From contig PXES01000239.1 of assembly GCA_003564655.1 (NCBI GenBank), forward strand, positions 1 through 24,395: a stretch of 24,395 nt of DNA, given 5' to 3'. Source of the DNA: Paracoccaceae bacterium. Its GTDB lineage: Bacteria > Pseudomonadota > Alphaproteobacteria > Rhodobacterales > Rhodobacteraceae. Shown here one piece after another: positions 7,494-14,032 of the stretch. The position numbers were made by a program, and so were the translations under genes. Position 1 is the stretch's first letter, and each line of letters opens with the position of its first letter. Below the pieces are notes generated by a model, which was not told where the DNA came from, did no database searches, and saw nothing but the letters and a program-made list of their open reading frames with translations.

Positions 7494-7993
7494 TCGAAAA
7501 GCCCCTCGGGAGGGTCGGCGATGATGCGCCCCGCGCCCAGATCGACCGTCGGAACGATGGCGCGCGTGAACGGGATCAGCACCACGCCCCCGGGCCGCGC
7601 CACCTCGAGCAGATCCGACGCGCCATGGTTCAGCACTGCCTTGACCCGCCCGAGAACCGCCCCGCCCGTATCGACCACCTCGAGCCCGATGAGATCGGCA
7701 TGATAGAACTCGTCATCGGGCAAGGCGGGCAGCCGGTCGCGCGGCGCGAAGAGCCGCGCGCCGCGCAACGCCTCGGCGGCCTCACGCGTCGCCACCCCCG
7801 AGAGCCGCGCACTGAACCCCTGCGCAACGGCCGCGCCCAGCGTCACCTCGAAACACTGCGCGCCATCCTCGGACCAGAGCGGCCCATACTCTGCAATCGC
7901 GCGCGGGTCGGCACAGAAGCTCTTCAGCCGCACGTCACCGCGCACCCCATAGGCCCCGGCAATGGCCCCGACACAGACCCGCGACTGGCTCAT
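7490..7993 (-). CDS. rimM: Ribosome maturation factor RimM
   Basis: Binds the 30S subunit (protein uS19) and helps mature the 16S rRNA 3' domain. 167 residues from the ATG at 7993. The N-terminal barrel has VCVGAIAGAYGVRGDVRLKSF (positions 6-26, the GxhGhrGevkl pattern). The C-terminal PRC-barrel has DLIGLEVVD, LGRVKAVLNHGASDLLEV and LIPFTRAIVPTVDL. A TTG at 8005 would add four residues (MGKK), but the ATG fits the family. The start codon lies inside an AT-rich intergenic repeat (7992-8021), and no good Shine-Dalgarno is seen apart from GGGCAAGAA. It overlaps trmD by 4 bases and lies downstream of rpsP. Confidence 0.95.
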   Translation of the reverse strand: MSQSRVCVGAIAGAYGVRGDVRLKSFCADPRAIAEYGPLWSEDGAQCFEVTLGAAVAQGFSARLSGVATREAAEALRGARLFAPRDRLPALPDDEFYHADLIGLEVVDTGGAVLGRVKAVLNHGASDLLEVARPGGVVLIPFTRAIVPTVDLGAGRIIADPPEGLFE

Positions 7994-8021
7994 TTTCTTG
8001 CCCAAAATACTCTCGGGGGGT
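7992..8021 (-). repeat. Intergenic repeat copy A, overlapping the rimM start codon
   Basis: On the minus strand this reads ACCCCCCGAGAGTATTTT, then GGGCAAGAAAAT. It matches copy B (8839-8868) at 29 of 30 bases and partly matches copy C near 18462-18483. The end of the element supplies the first two bases of the rimM ATG. The core ATTTT-N7-AAAAT is a small inverted repeat. It stands out as AT-rich against its surroundings. Confidence 0.7.
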
Positions 8022-8024
8022 GAA

Positions 8025-8066
8025 TTGGCCCGGAACGGGCCAAGAGGGGGGCGGAAAGCCCCCCTC
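8025..8066. terminator. Two adjacent perfect hairpins between rpsP and rimM
   Basis: TTGGCCCG (8025-8032) pairs with CGGGCCAA (8036-8043) around a 3-base loop. GAGGGGGGC (8044-8052) pairs with GCCCCCCTC (8058-8066) around 5 bases. Both lie just after the rpsP stop and before repeat copy A. They could attenuate transcription from rpsP into rimM-trmD or protect the rpsP mRNA 3' end, since ribosomal protein is needed in much larger amounts. No strong U-run is present. Confidence 0.55.
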
Positions 8067-8087
8067 CCCTTTGCGTCGCCGCCGCGA

Positions 8088-8441
8088 TCACTCCGCCGCT
8101 GCGGCCTCGGCCTTGTCGGCCTTTTCCTTGGCGCGCTCCAGCGCCTTCTTGCCGGGCTGGGCCTTTTTCATGTTGGCGCGCACCGGCTTCTCGCGCAGAC
8201 CGGCCGCCTCGAGGAAACGGGCGATGCGGTCCGTGGGCTGCGCGCCTTGGTCGAGCCAGTACTGAACGCGCTCGAGATCCATCTTCACGCGATCCTCGCT
8301 GTCCTTGGGCAGGAGCGGATTGTAGGTGCCCAGCTTCTCGAGGAAGCGGCCGTCGCGCGGCATCCGGCCGTCAGCGGCGACAATCGCGTAATGGGGGCGT
8401 TTCTTGGACCCACCACGGGCCAGTCGGATTTTCGTTGCCAT
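8088..8441 (-). CDS. rpsP: 30S ribosomal protein bS16
   Basis: Small ribosomal subunit protein, 117 residues. The N-terminus MATKIRLARGGSKKRPHYAI and the block DGRFLEKLGTYNPLL are the hallmark bS16 sequence. About 35 residues of Lys/Ala/Glu-rich tail (from about residue 83) extend beyond the E. coli protein, which is common in alphaproteobacteria. A clear AGGAGAAA ribosome site lies just before the ATG at 8441. It sits between chorismate mutase (48 bases upstream) and rimM. Confidence 0.98.
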   Translation of the reverse strand: MATKIRLARGGSKKRPHYAIVAADGRMPRDGRFLEKLGTYNPLLPKDSEDRVKMDLERVQYWLDQGAQPTDRIARFLEAAGLREKPVRANMKKAQPGKKALERAKEKADKAEAAAAE

Positions 8442-8489
8442 GTCTGTTTCTCCTTTGTGAATGGCGGCGGCGGGACAGGCCCGCCAAGT

Positions 8490-8786
8490 CTAGCGTTTCA
8501 GCCTCTCGTGGTGACGGATCACCTCGGAGATGATGAAATTGAGGAATTTCTTGGCGAATTCCGGGTCGAGATCGGCCTCTTTGGCCAACCATTCCAGCCG
8601 CTCGATCTGGCGCTCCTCGCGCGCCGGGTCCGAGGGCGGAAGATCGTGCAGCGCCTTGAGCCGGCCCACCGCCTGTGTGTGCTTGAACCGCTCGCCCAGC
8701 GTGTAGACAAGGATCGCGTCCAGCCGGTCGATGCTGTCGCGATGGTCGGCGAGCAATTCTGCGGCGCGTTGGGCGGGGTCAGCCAT
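8490..8786 (-). CDS. Chorismate mutase, AroQ class
   Basis: A 98-residue all-helical protein expected to convert chorismate to prephenate for phenylalanine and tyrosine synthesis. The helix-1 pattern RAAELLADHRDSIDRLDAIL carries the arginine and IDxLD motif of AroQ mutases. R42 in AVGRLKALHDLPPSDPAREE provides the conserved GRLKA equivalent of VGRLK. The C-terminal helix holds FLNFIISEVIRHHE. It has no attached dehydratase or dehydrogenase, so it is a free-standing cytoplasmic mutase. It lies between the GNAT pair and rpsP in the same direction. An AGGAGAGGCT-type site is not seen; the leader holds repeat copy B instead. Function is well supported. Confidence 0.9.
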   Translation of the reverse strand: MADPAQRAAELLADHRDSIDRLDAILVYTLGERFKHTQAVGRLKALHDLPPSDPAREERQIERLEWLAKEADLDPEFAKKFLNFIISEVIRHHERLKR

Positions 8787-8817
8787 GGCGGGCTCCGGGC
8801 TGCGTTGCGGGCGTCAC

Positions 8818-8868
8818 GGGGGGCTGTCTGCCCCCCGGACCCCCCGAGAGTATTTTCGGCAAGAAAAT
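8818..8868 (+). repeat. Intergenic repeat copy B with GC hairpin
   Basis: GGGGGGC (8818-8824) and GCCCCCC (8830-8836) form a hairpin. This is followed by ACCCCCCGAGAG and then TATTTTCGGCAAGAAAAT, whose core ATTTTC-GGCAA-GAAAAT (8852-8868) is a perfect 6-bp inverted repeat. It lies between the GNAT gene and chorismate mutase, in the opposite orientation to all genes around it. Copies A and C are at 7992 and 18462. Confidence 0.7.
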
Positions 8869-8876
8869 GAACGGGC

Positions 8877-9494
8877 TCATGGCTGACCCTCAGGCCGGGG
8901 GGCGTGGCGCCAGACCTGCACGGGGTCGGGCTCCCATGTGGCGATGCGGGCTTCCGCATCGGCATCGCGGCGCGCGCCGAGGCGGGCGGCGAGGCGCTGC
9001 GAAGCGGTGTTGCCGGGCGCGATATAGCTCACGAGGCCCGGCAGGCGGTTGCAGCCCCAGCGCGCGGCAAGCCCTGCTGCCTCTTGCGCGTAGCCCTGCC
9101 CGCGATGTTCGGGCAGCAGCATCCAGCCCAATTCGGGTTCCTCGTCGTCCCACTCCAGACCCAGCGTGATGAAGCCCACGAGATGGCCGTCGCGGTGGTC
9201 GATCGCCCAGAGGCCAGTGCCTTGCAGCATCCAGCCTGCAATGTAGTTGCAGAAATCGGCCCAGGCGGCGTCGGGGGCGAAGGGGCCGCCCATATGCCCG
9301 GTGTCTTCCGCGAGAAGCCTTGCATAGGCGTCGAAATCACCGAGGCGCGGGGCGCGCAGGCGCAGGCGCGGACCTTCCAGCGCCGGGACATGCGCGCGGA
9401 GTGTCGCGGCGCGCGCAGCGGGGGCGCCGGTCGGTGGCCGGGTGCAGGGGCGGGGCATGGGGCGGGACATGGGGCGGGACATGGGAGCGGTCAT
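8877..9494 (-). CDS. GNAT family N-acetyltransferase (RimJ/RimL-like), second of tandem pair
   Basis: A 205-residue acetyl-CoA-dependent acetyltransferase of the RimJ/RimL-like Acetyltransf_3 group. LEGPRLRLRAPRLGDFDAYARL starts the domain at about residue 39. The acetyl-CoA loop is ELGWMLLPEHRGQGYAQEAA (about 119-138), with RGQGYA as the Q/RxxGxG/A motif. GNTASQRLAARLGARRD follows, then the C-terminal DPVQVWRH. The first ~38 residues are proline- and arginine-rich low complexity, including a 12-base repeat giving MSRP-MSRP-MPRP. The start at 9494 overlaps the upstream gene by ATGA. The target is unknown; a ribosomal protein N-terminus is plausible from the neighbourhood only. Confidence 0.9.
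   Translation of the reverse strand: MTAPMSRPMSRPMPRPCTRPPTGAPAARAATLRAHVPALEGPRLRLRAPRLGDFDAYARLLAEDTGHMGGPFAPDAAWADFCNYIAGWMLQGTGLWAIDHRDGHLVGFITLGLEWDDEEPELGWMLLPEHRGQGYAQEAAGLAARWGCNRLPGLVSYIAPGNTASQRLAARLGARRDADAEARIATWEPDPVQVWRHAPRPEGQP
9447..9482 (-). repeat. Three 12-base tandem repeats at GNAT N-terminus
   Basis: Codons 5-16 consist of three 12-base units, ATGTCCCGCCCC twice and ATGCCCCGCCCC once, each giving an in-frame Met. The plus strand here is a run of GGGGCGGG blocks. Slippage of whole units would keep the frame, and each unit offers an alternative start codon. Confidence 0.8.
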
Positions 9495-10021
9495 GCGGCC
9501 CCCTTCAGAGCCGAGGGGTGGCGCCAGATCTGCACTGGCGCGTCGAGGAGCGTTCCATCGCGCTCGAAGGTCGCGCCCAGCCTGCGGGCGAGCGCCAGCG
9601 AGCGGGTGTTATCCGGGGCGATCTGCGAGATCACGCGATCGAGGCCCTGATGGCGGGCGGCATGGGCGCGGGCGGCAAGCGCGCCCTCACGGGCGAGGCC
9701 CTGCCCCTCATACCCGTCATAGATATGCCAGCCGAGTTCGGGCTCGGGCCAGCCGTCATGCTCGATCATGCCGATCCGGCCGGCAGTTGCACCCGTCGCG
9801 CGATGCTCGACCATCCACATGCCGAAGCCGCGCAGCGCCCAGTGGCCAAGCCCCGCGAGGAAGCTGCGCCAGGCATCCATGCGCGAGAACGGCCCGCCGA
9901 CGAAGCGCGACCGTTCGGAGGCGCCGAAATCCGCGTAAGGCTCGAAATCGCGTGCCTCGGGGCCGCGCAGGATCAGCTGCTCGGTCTCGATGACCGGGAT
10001 GGAGAGGGCGAATGCGCTCAT
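9491..10021 (-). CDS. GNAT family N-acetyltransferase (RimJ/RimL-like), first of tandem pair
   Basis: A 176-residue acetyltransferase. IPVIETEQLILRGPEARDFEPY is the typical N-terminal strand of RimJ/RimL-like enzymes. PELGWHIYDGYEGQGLAREGA (about residues 92-112) is the acetyl-CoA-binding strand and loop (EGQGLA). IAPDNTRSLALARRLGA is the conserved following helix. Its C-terminus APVQIWRH matches DPVQVWRH of the next gene, so the two probably arose by duplication. It overlaps ffh at its start and the second GNAT at its stop, each by ATGA, so all three are translated together. The substrate is not known. Confidence 0.9.
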   Translation of the reverse strand: MSAFALSIPVIETEQLILRGPEARDFEPYADFGASERSRFVGGPFSRMDAWRSFLAGLGHWALRGFGMWMVEHRATGATAGRIGMIEHDGWPEPELGWHIYDGYEGQGLAREGALAARAHAARHQGLDRVISQIAPDNTRSLALARRLGATFERDGTLLDAPVQIWRHPSALKGAA

Positions 10022-11499
10022 TTCTTCTTCATCAGCCCCGACAGCCCGCCCGGCAGCCTTCCGCCGCCCATGCCTGCCGGGCCTCCCATGCCCTGTTCCA
10101 GCCCGCGACCAAGCTGCGCAAGCTGGTCGGGGGACATGGTCGAGGGGTCGGGCGCGCCCTTGCCCATCATACCGGCCATGGCCTGTTTCAGCATCCCCTT
10201 CTTGCCCATGGTCTTCATCATGTCCGACATCTGGCGGTGCTGTTTCAGCAGTTTGTTGAGGTCCGACACCTCGAGCCCCGCGCCTGCCGCGATGCGCTTC
10301 TTGCGGCTGGCCTGCAGGATCGCGGGGTTGGCGCGTTCCTTCTTCGTCATCGAATTGATCAGCGCGATCTGGCGCTTGATCATCCTGTCGTCGAAGCCCG
10401 CCGCCTCGGCCTGTTTGGACATCTTGCCCATGCCGGGCATCATGCCCATCAGCGACTGCATGCCGCCCATCTTCATCATCTGATCAAGCTGCATCCGCAG
10501 GTCGTTCATGTTGAAATGGCCCTTCTGGAAGCGCTTCATCATGCGCTCGGCCTGTTCGACCTCGAGCACTTCCTGCGCCTTCTCGACCAGCGACACGATA
10601 TCGCCCATGCCGAGGATCCGGCCCGCGATGCGCCTCGGGTCGAAGACTTCCAGCGCGTCGGTCTTCTCGCCCAGGCCCACGAAGCGGATCGGCTTTCCGG
10701 TGACCGCGCGCATCGAGAGCGCCGCGCCGCCGCGTCCGTCCCCATCCATCCGCGTGAGCACGACACCGGTGACGCCCACCTTGCCGTCGAATTCGGCGGC
10801 GACGTTCACCGCGTCCTGCCCGGTCAGGCCGTCGACCACCAGCAGCGTCTCGCGGGGGCTGGCCACGTCGCGGACGGCCTGCACCTCGTCCATGAGCGTC
10901 TCGTCGATATGCAGCCGACCGGCAGTGTCGAGCAGGAACACGTCATAGCCGCCCAGCGTCGCCTGCTGTTTCGCGCGTTTCGCAATCTCGACCGCCGACT
11001 GGCCCTTGACGATGGGCAGGGTATCGACCCCGATCTGCGTGCCGAGGATGGCAAGCTGTTCCATCGCCGCCGGGCGGTTGGTGTCGAGCGAGGCCATCAG
11101 CACGCGCTTGCCCTCGCGGTCCTTCAGGCGGCGGGCGAGCTTTGCGGTGGTCGTCGTCTTGCCCGAGCCCTGAAGCCCCACCATCAGCACCGGCGCGGGC
11201 GGGTTGTCGATCTTCAGCGCGCCGGGGTCGCCCTCGCCCTCGAGCATGGCGATCAGCTCGTCATGGACGATCTTGACGACCTGCTGGCCAGGCGTGACCG
11301 ATTTGGTGACGGCGGCCCCCGTGGCTTTCTTCTGCACGCGCTTGACGAAGTCGCGGGTGACGGGCAGCGAGACGTCGGCCTCGAGCAGGGCCACGCGGAC
11401 CTCGCGCAGGGCGGCGCGGACATCATCTTCCGAGAGCGCGCCCTGTTTCGTCAGCCGGTCAAAGACCCCGGACAGGCGTTCGGACAGGTTCTCGAACAT
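10018..11499 (-). CDS. ffh: Signal recognition particle protein Ffh
   Basis: GTPase subunit of the bacterial signal recognition particle. It binds 4.5S RNA and hydrophobic signal sequences and hands ribosomes to FtsY at the membrane. 493 residues from the ATG at 11499, with AGGAGA upstream; the longer frame to 11718 is non-family. The N domain starts MFENLSERLSGVFDRLTKQG. The G domain has GLQGSGKTTTTAKLA (G1, about residue 105), DTNRPAA, DTAGR and TRMDGDGRGG. The methionine-rich M domain occupies the last ~150 residues (MKRFQKGHFNMNDLRMQLDQ and many MGGM/GMM runs). It heads the block leading to the GNAT pair. Confidence 0.98.
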   Translation of the reverse strand: MFENLSERLSGVFDRLTKQGALSEDDVRAALREVRVALLEADVSLPVTRDFVKRVQKKATGAAVTKSVTPGQQVVKIVHDELIAMLEGEGDPGALKIDNPPAPVLMVGLQGSGKTTTTAKLARRLKDREGKRVLMASLDTNRPAAMEQLAILGTQIGVDTLPIVKGQSAVEIAKRAKQQATLGGYDVFLLDTAGRLHIDETLMDEVQAVRDVASPRETLLVVDGLTGQDAVNVAAEFDGKVGVTGVVLTRMDGDGRGGAALSMRAVTGKPIRFVGLGEKTDALEVFDPRRIAGRILGMGDIVSLVEKAQEVLEVEQAERMMKRFQKGHFNMNDLRMQLDQMMKMGGMQSLMGMMPGMGKMSKQAEAAGFDDRMIKRQIALINSMTKKERANPAILQASRKKRIAAGAGLEVSDLNKLLKQHRQMSDMMKTMGKKGMLKQAMAGMMGKGAPDPSTMSPDQLAQLGRGLEQGMGGPAGMGGGRLPGGLSGLMKKK

Positions 11500-11625
11500 G
11501 CGTCTCTCCTTCACGCGCAGCGATGCGCAAACCCTTTTGGCACCCACGGGCGCAACGCGCTGGCGGGTGGCGATCCGCGGCACGCGCCACGGACCGGAAG
11601 CTTGCGACTCCCGGCGATGCCTCGG

Positions 11626-11654
11626 GCGATACGCCGCCGGGCGGGGCGAGTCAA
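11626..11654 (-). promoter_or_regulatory. Promoter candidate for ffh
   Basis: On the minus strand TTGACT (11654-11649) and TATCGC (11631-11626) are 17 bases apart. This predicts a leader of about 120 bases ahead of ffh, ending in a small GCGCA-TGCGC hairpin (11515-11528) beside the ribosome site. The TTGAC also forms half of a GTCAAG/CTTGAC inverted repeat with a possible -35 for the divergent dehydrogenase gene at 11678. Confidence 0.4.
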
Positions 11655-11732
11655 GCGCGCGCTTGCGGCTTCGTGACTTGACCCGCAGCGCGTAGCCCTC
11701 AGCTAGAGAGGGAACCAAATAAGGAGTATGTC

Positions 11733-12872
11733 ATGCGCAAACAGGTTACGAGCACGCTTTCCGCCGTCTCGGCGCTGCTGATCGCCAGCGGTGCACAGGC
11801 CGGTAGTGGCTACCAAATCGAAACACTGGCTGAAGATCTGAACCGGCCTTGGGGCATGGCGTTCCTGCCCGATGCGGGTGACATCATCATCACCAAGCGC
11901 GGCGGCGCCGTGGTGCTTTGGGACGAAGAGAACGGCATAACCGAGATCAGCGGCGCGCCGGATGTGGTGAGCGACGGACAGGGCGGGCTGCTCGATGTCG
12001 CGGTCAGGCCGGATTACGACGAGACGGGCTTTGTCTACATGAGCTGGGTTGATCGGGTCGAAGGCGGCACCACCACTCATGTCGGCCGCGCCCGGCTTGA
12101 CCGCGACGCGCAAGCGCTGACCGATCTGGAGGTGCTGCACGTGGTCAGCCCCGGAATCGACAGCGGCGCGCATTTCGGCTCGCGGATCGTTTTCCAGGAC
12201 GGGTTTCTGTATGCTGGTTTCGGCGACCGGGGCAGCAAGGAATTCTCGGAAAACCACATCAGCCAGGATCTGAGCAGCGAGAATGGCGCCGTCATCCGGC
12301 TGACGCTAAATGGCGAGATCCCCGAGTATAACCCCTTTGTCGGCCATGACGGCGCGGCCGAGGCGATCTGGTCCTACGGTCACCGCAATATCCAGGCGAT
12401 GACCGTGCATCCCGAGACCGGGGCAATCTGGCTGGCCGAACATGGCGAAGCGGGCGGTGACGAGGTGAATATCGTCCAGCGAGGCGGCAATTTCGGCTGG
12501 CCGCTGGCGTCCTTCGGGGTCACATATCGCGGCGGAGAGCGGTTTGCCGAGGAACCGACGGACGATGACGGCTTTGTCTCGCCGATCCACGCCTGGCCTG
12601 CTGGGCGCGAGGATCACAACCCGCCGTCGGGGATGACCTTCTACACGGGTGATGCCTTTGCGGACTGGCAGGGCCATGTGCTGATCGGCAACCTGTTTCA
12701 CCAGTATCTCGGTCTGTGGGCGGAAGATGGCGACGGGATCAGCGAGGTGGCGCGGCTGCTTGACGGCGCGGGCCACCGCATCCGCGATGTCGCCATCGGC
12801 CCGGATGACGGCTTCATCTACGTTCTTGCCGATGGCGAGGGCGTGCCGCTGATGCGCCTGATGCCCGAGTGA
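11733..12872 (+). CDS. PQQ-dependent aldose sugar dehydrogenase (soluble GDH family)
   Basis: Periplasmic beta-propeller oxidoreductase of the glucose/sorbosone dehydrogenase family (like E. coli YliI), oxidising aldoses to lactones with pyrroloquinoline quinone. 379 residues with a signal peptide (1-23, cleavage near AQA-GSG). Family landmarks are LNRPWGMAFLPD (about 36-47), SGAHFGSRIVF with the catalytic-type His147, GHRNIQAM (216-223), EHGEAGGDEVNIV (236-248), GNFGWP and HNPPSGMTFYTG. AAGGAG lies about 8 bases before the ATG at 11733. It is a single-gene unit divergent from ffh. No pqq biosynthesis gene is in the window, so cofactor supply is unproven and activity on a given sugar is unknown. 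Confidence 0.9.
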   Translation: MRKQVTSTLSAVSALLIASGAQAGSGYQIETLAEDLNRPWGMAFLPDAGDIIITKRGGAVVLWDEENGITEISGAPDVVSDGQGGLLDVAVRPDYDETGFVYMSWVDRVEGGTTTHVGRARLDRDAQALTDLEVLHVVSPGIDSGAHFGSRIVFQDGFLYAGFGDRGSKEFSENHISQDLSSENGAVIRLTLNGEIPEYNPFVGHDGAAEAIWSYGHRNIQAMTVHPETGAIWLAEHGEAGGDEVNIVQRGGNFGWPLASFGVTYRGGERFAEEPTDDDGFVSPIHAWPAGREDHNPPSGMTFYTGDAFADWQGHVLIGNLFHQYLGLWAEDGDGISEVARLLDGAGHRIRDVAIGPDDGFIYVLADGEGVPLMRLMPE

Positions 12873-12927
12873 CGCCGCTGGCGGGGGTCCGGCGCGGCAG
12901 GGAATTGCGTGCTGGTCGGGATTGCGC

Positions 12928-12987
12928 TTGACAGGCGCCCCCCGCCTGTCCAACCCTGATCTACCGGCGCGCAATCCGCGATTGCGC
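12928..12987. promoter_or_regulatory. Palindrome-rich regulatory region upstream of the CBS gene
   Basis: GACAGGCG-N5-CGCCTGTC (12930-12950) is a perfect 8-bp inverted repeat overlapping a TTGACA hexamer (12928-12933). GCGCAATC-CGC-GATTGCGC (12969-12987) is a second perfect 8-bp repeat, and its half-site GATTGCGC recurs at 12920-12927. A terminator for the dehydrogenase and operators for the CBS gene are both possible. No -10 box is convincing. Confidence 0.4.
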
Positions 12988-13024
12988 AGCCGGGGGCAGC
13001 CAAGGCAGGCAAGGGAGGACGGCT

Positions 13025-13459
13025 ATGCTCATCTCGCAGATCATCCGCTCGAAACCGCAGGATGGGGTCATAACCATTTCGCCCGATGCCACGCTGGCCG
13101 ACGCCGCGAAGCTCCTCGCCGAGAAGCGCATTGGTGCAGTGGTTGCGTCCGAGGACGGGGTAAAGGTCGCCGGCATCCTCTCGGAGCGTGACATCGTGCG
13201 CGAGATCGCGAAGCGCGGGGCGGACTGCCTGCAGGACAAGGTCAGCAGCGCCATGACGCGCAATGTCTTCGGCTGCAGCCCCGACGACAAGACCGATGTG
13301 GCGTTGCAGACCATGACCGCCAAACGCTTCCGTCACCTGCCGGTCATGGAAGACGGCAAGATGATCGGTCTGATTTCGATTGGCGACGTGGTGGCGACAA
13401 AACTGAGCGAGCTTGAACTCGAGAAGGACGCGCTCACCGGCATGATCATGGGGTACTGA
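13025..13459 (+). CDS. Two-CBS-domain protein
   Basis: A 144-residue cytoplasmic protein made of a single Bateman module. CBS 1 spans about residues 8-62 (SPDATLADAAKLLAEKRIGA, then GILSERDIVREIA). CBS 2 spans about 74-130 (MTRNVFGCSPDDKTDVALQT, then RFRHLPVMEDGKMIGLISIG with DVV). Such pairs bind adenosine nucleotides (AMP, ATP or SAM) and usually regulate another protein. Stand-alone versions of this type are common in alphaproteobacteria and their partner is generally unknown. GGGAGGA lies about 8 bases before the ATG at 13025. It is followed 69 bases later by coaD. The upstream region carries two strong palindromes. Confidence 0.92.
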   Translation: MLISQIIRSKPQDGVITISPDATLADAAKLLAEKRIGAVVASEDGVKVAGILSERDIVREIAKRGADCLQDKVSSAMTRNVFGCSPDDKTDVALQTMTAKRFRHLPVMEDGKMIGLISIGDVVATKLSELELEKDALTGMIMGY

Positions 13460-13485
13460 CGCGCCCCACCCCTTGCATCTGCCCG

Positions 13486-13500
13486 CGCAATATCGTTGCG
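13486..13500. promoter_or_regulatory. Small palindrome upstream of coaD
   Basis: CGCAA-TATCG-TTGCG is a perfect 5-bp inverted repeat 28 bases before the coaD start. Its GCGCAAT half resembles the half-sites upstream of the CBS gene. It may be an operator or chance. Confidence 0.25.
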
Positions 13501-13528
13501 TGGCCAAGTGTGGCTTTAAGGGGACAGC

Positions 13529-14032
13529 ATGCGCATCGGGCTTTATCCGGGGACGTTCGACCCGCTGACACTGGGGCATCGCGATATCATCACGCGCGCG
13601 GCGGCGCTGGTCGACCGGCTGGTGATCGGCGTTGCGATCAATCGCGACAAGGGGCCGCTTTTCACGCTCGAGGAACGCGTCGCGATGATCGAGGCAGAGG
13701 CGGCAGAGCTTTACGCTGCGACAGGTGTCGAGATCGTCGCCCATCCGTTCGAGAACCTGCTGATCGACTGCGCCCAGGAAGTGGGGGCGTCGATCATCAT
13801 CCGCGGGCTGCGGGCGGTGACGGATTTCGAGTATGAGTTCCAGATGGTCGGCATGAACCGCGCGATGAATGACCGTATCGAGACGGTATTCCTGATGGCC
13901 GAAGCGCGCCACCAGGCCATCGCATCGAAACTCGTCAAGGAAATCGCGCGGCTGGGGGGCGATGTGTCGAACTTCGTCTCGCCCCCCATCCGCGCGGCAC
14001 TGGCGCGGAAATACGCGGATCAGCGCCCGTAG
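13529..14032 (+). CDS. coaD: Phosphopantetheine adenylyltransferase
   Basis: Penultimate step of coenzyme A synthesis: transfers AMP from ATP to 4'-phosphopantetheine, giving dephospho-CoA. 167 residues, the normal length. The nucleotidyltransferase motif PGTFDPLTLGH (residues 7-17, T/HxGH type) and RDIITRAA follow the N-terminal strand. IIIRGLRAVTDFEYEFQMVGMNR (about 90-112) is the second hallmark. The C-terminal ISSxxVKEIA equivalent reads ASKLVKEIARLGGDVSNFV. AAGGGGAC lies about 6 bases before the ATG at 13529. Its last 13 bases overlap the 3' end of the small minus-strand gene at 14020. Confidence 0.97.
   Translation: MRIGLYPGTFDPLTLGHRDIITRAAALVDRLVIGVAINRDKGPLFTLEERVAMIEAEAAELYAATGVEIVAHPFENLLIDCAQEVGASIIIRGLRAVTDFEYEFQMVGMNRAMNDRIETVFLMAEARHQAIASKLVKEIARLGGDVSNFVSPPIRAALARKYADQRP

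Noticed and set aside
9421..9490. G-rich plus-strand run at the GNAT start as another G-quadruplex element
   Set aside because: It lies in coding sequence made of Pro/Arg codons, has no flanking stem, and is explained by the 12-base repeats.
11500..11718. 73-residue N-terminal extension of Ffh
   Set aside because: Ffh proteins start MFEN-type, and AGGAGA precedes the ATG at 11499. The extension also covers the best promoter candidate.
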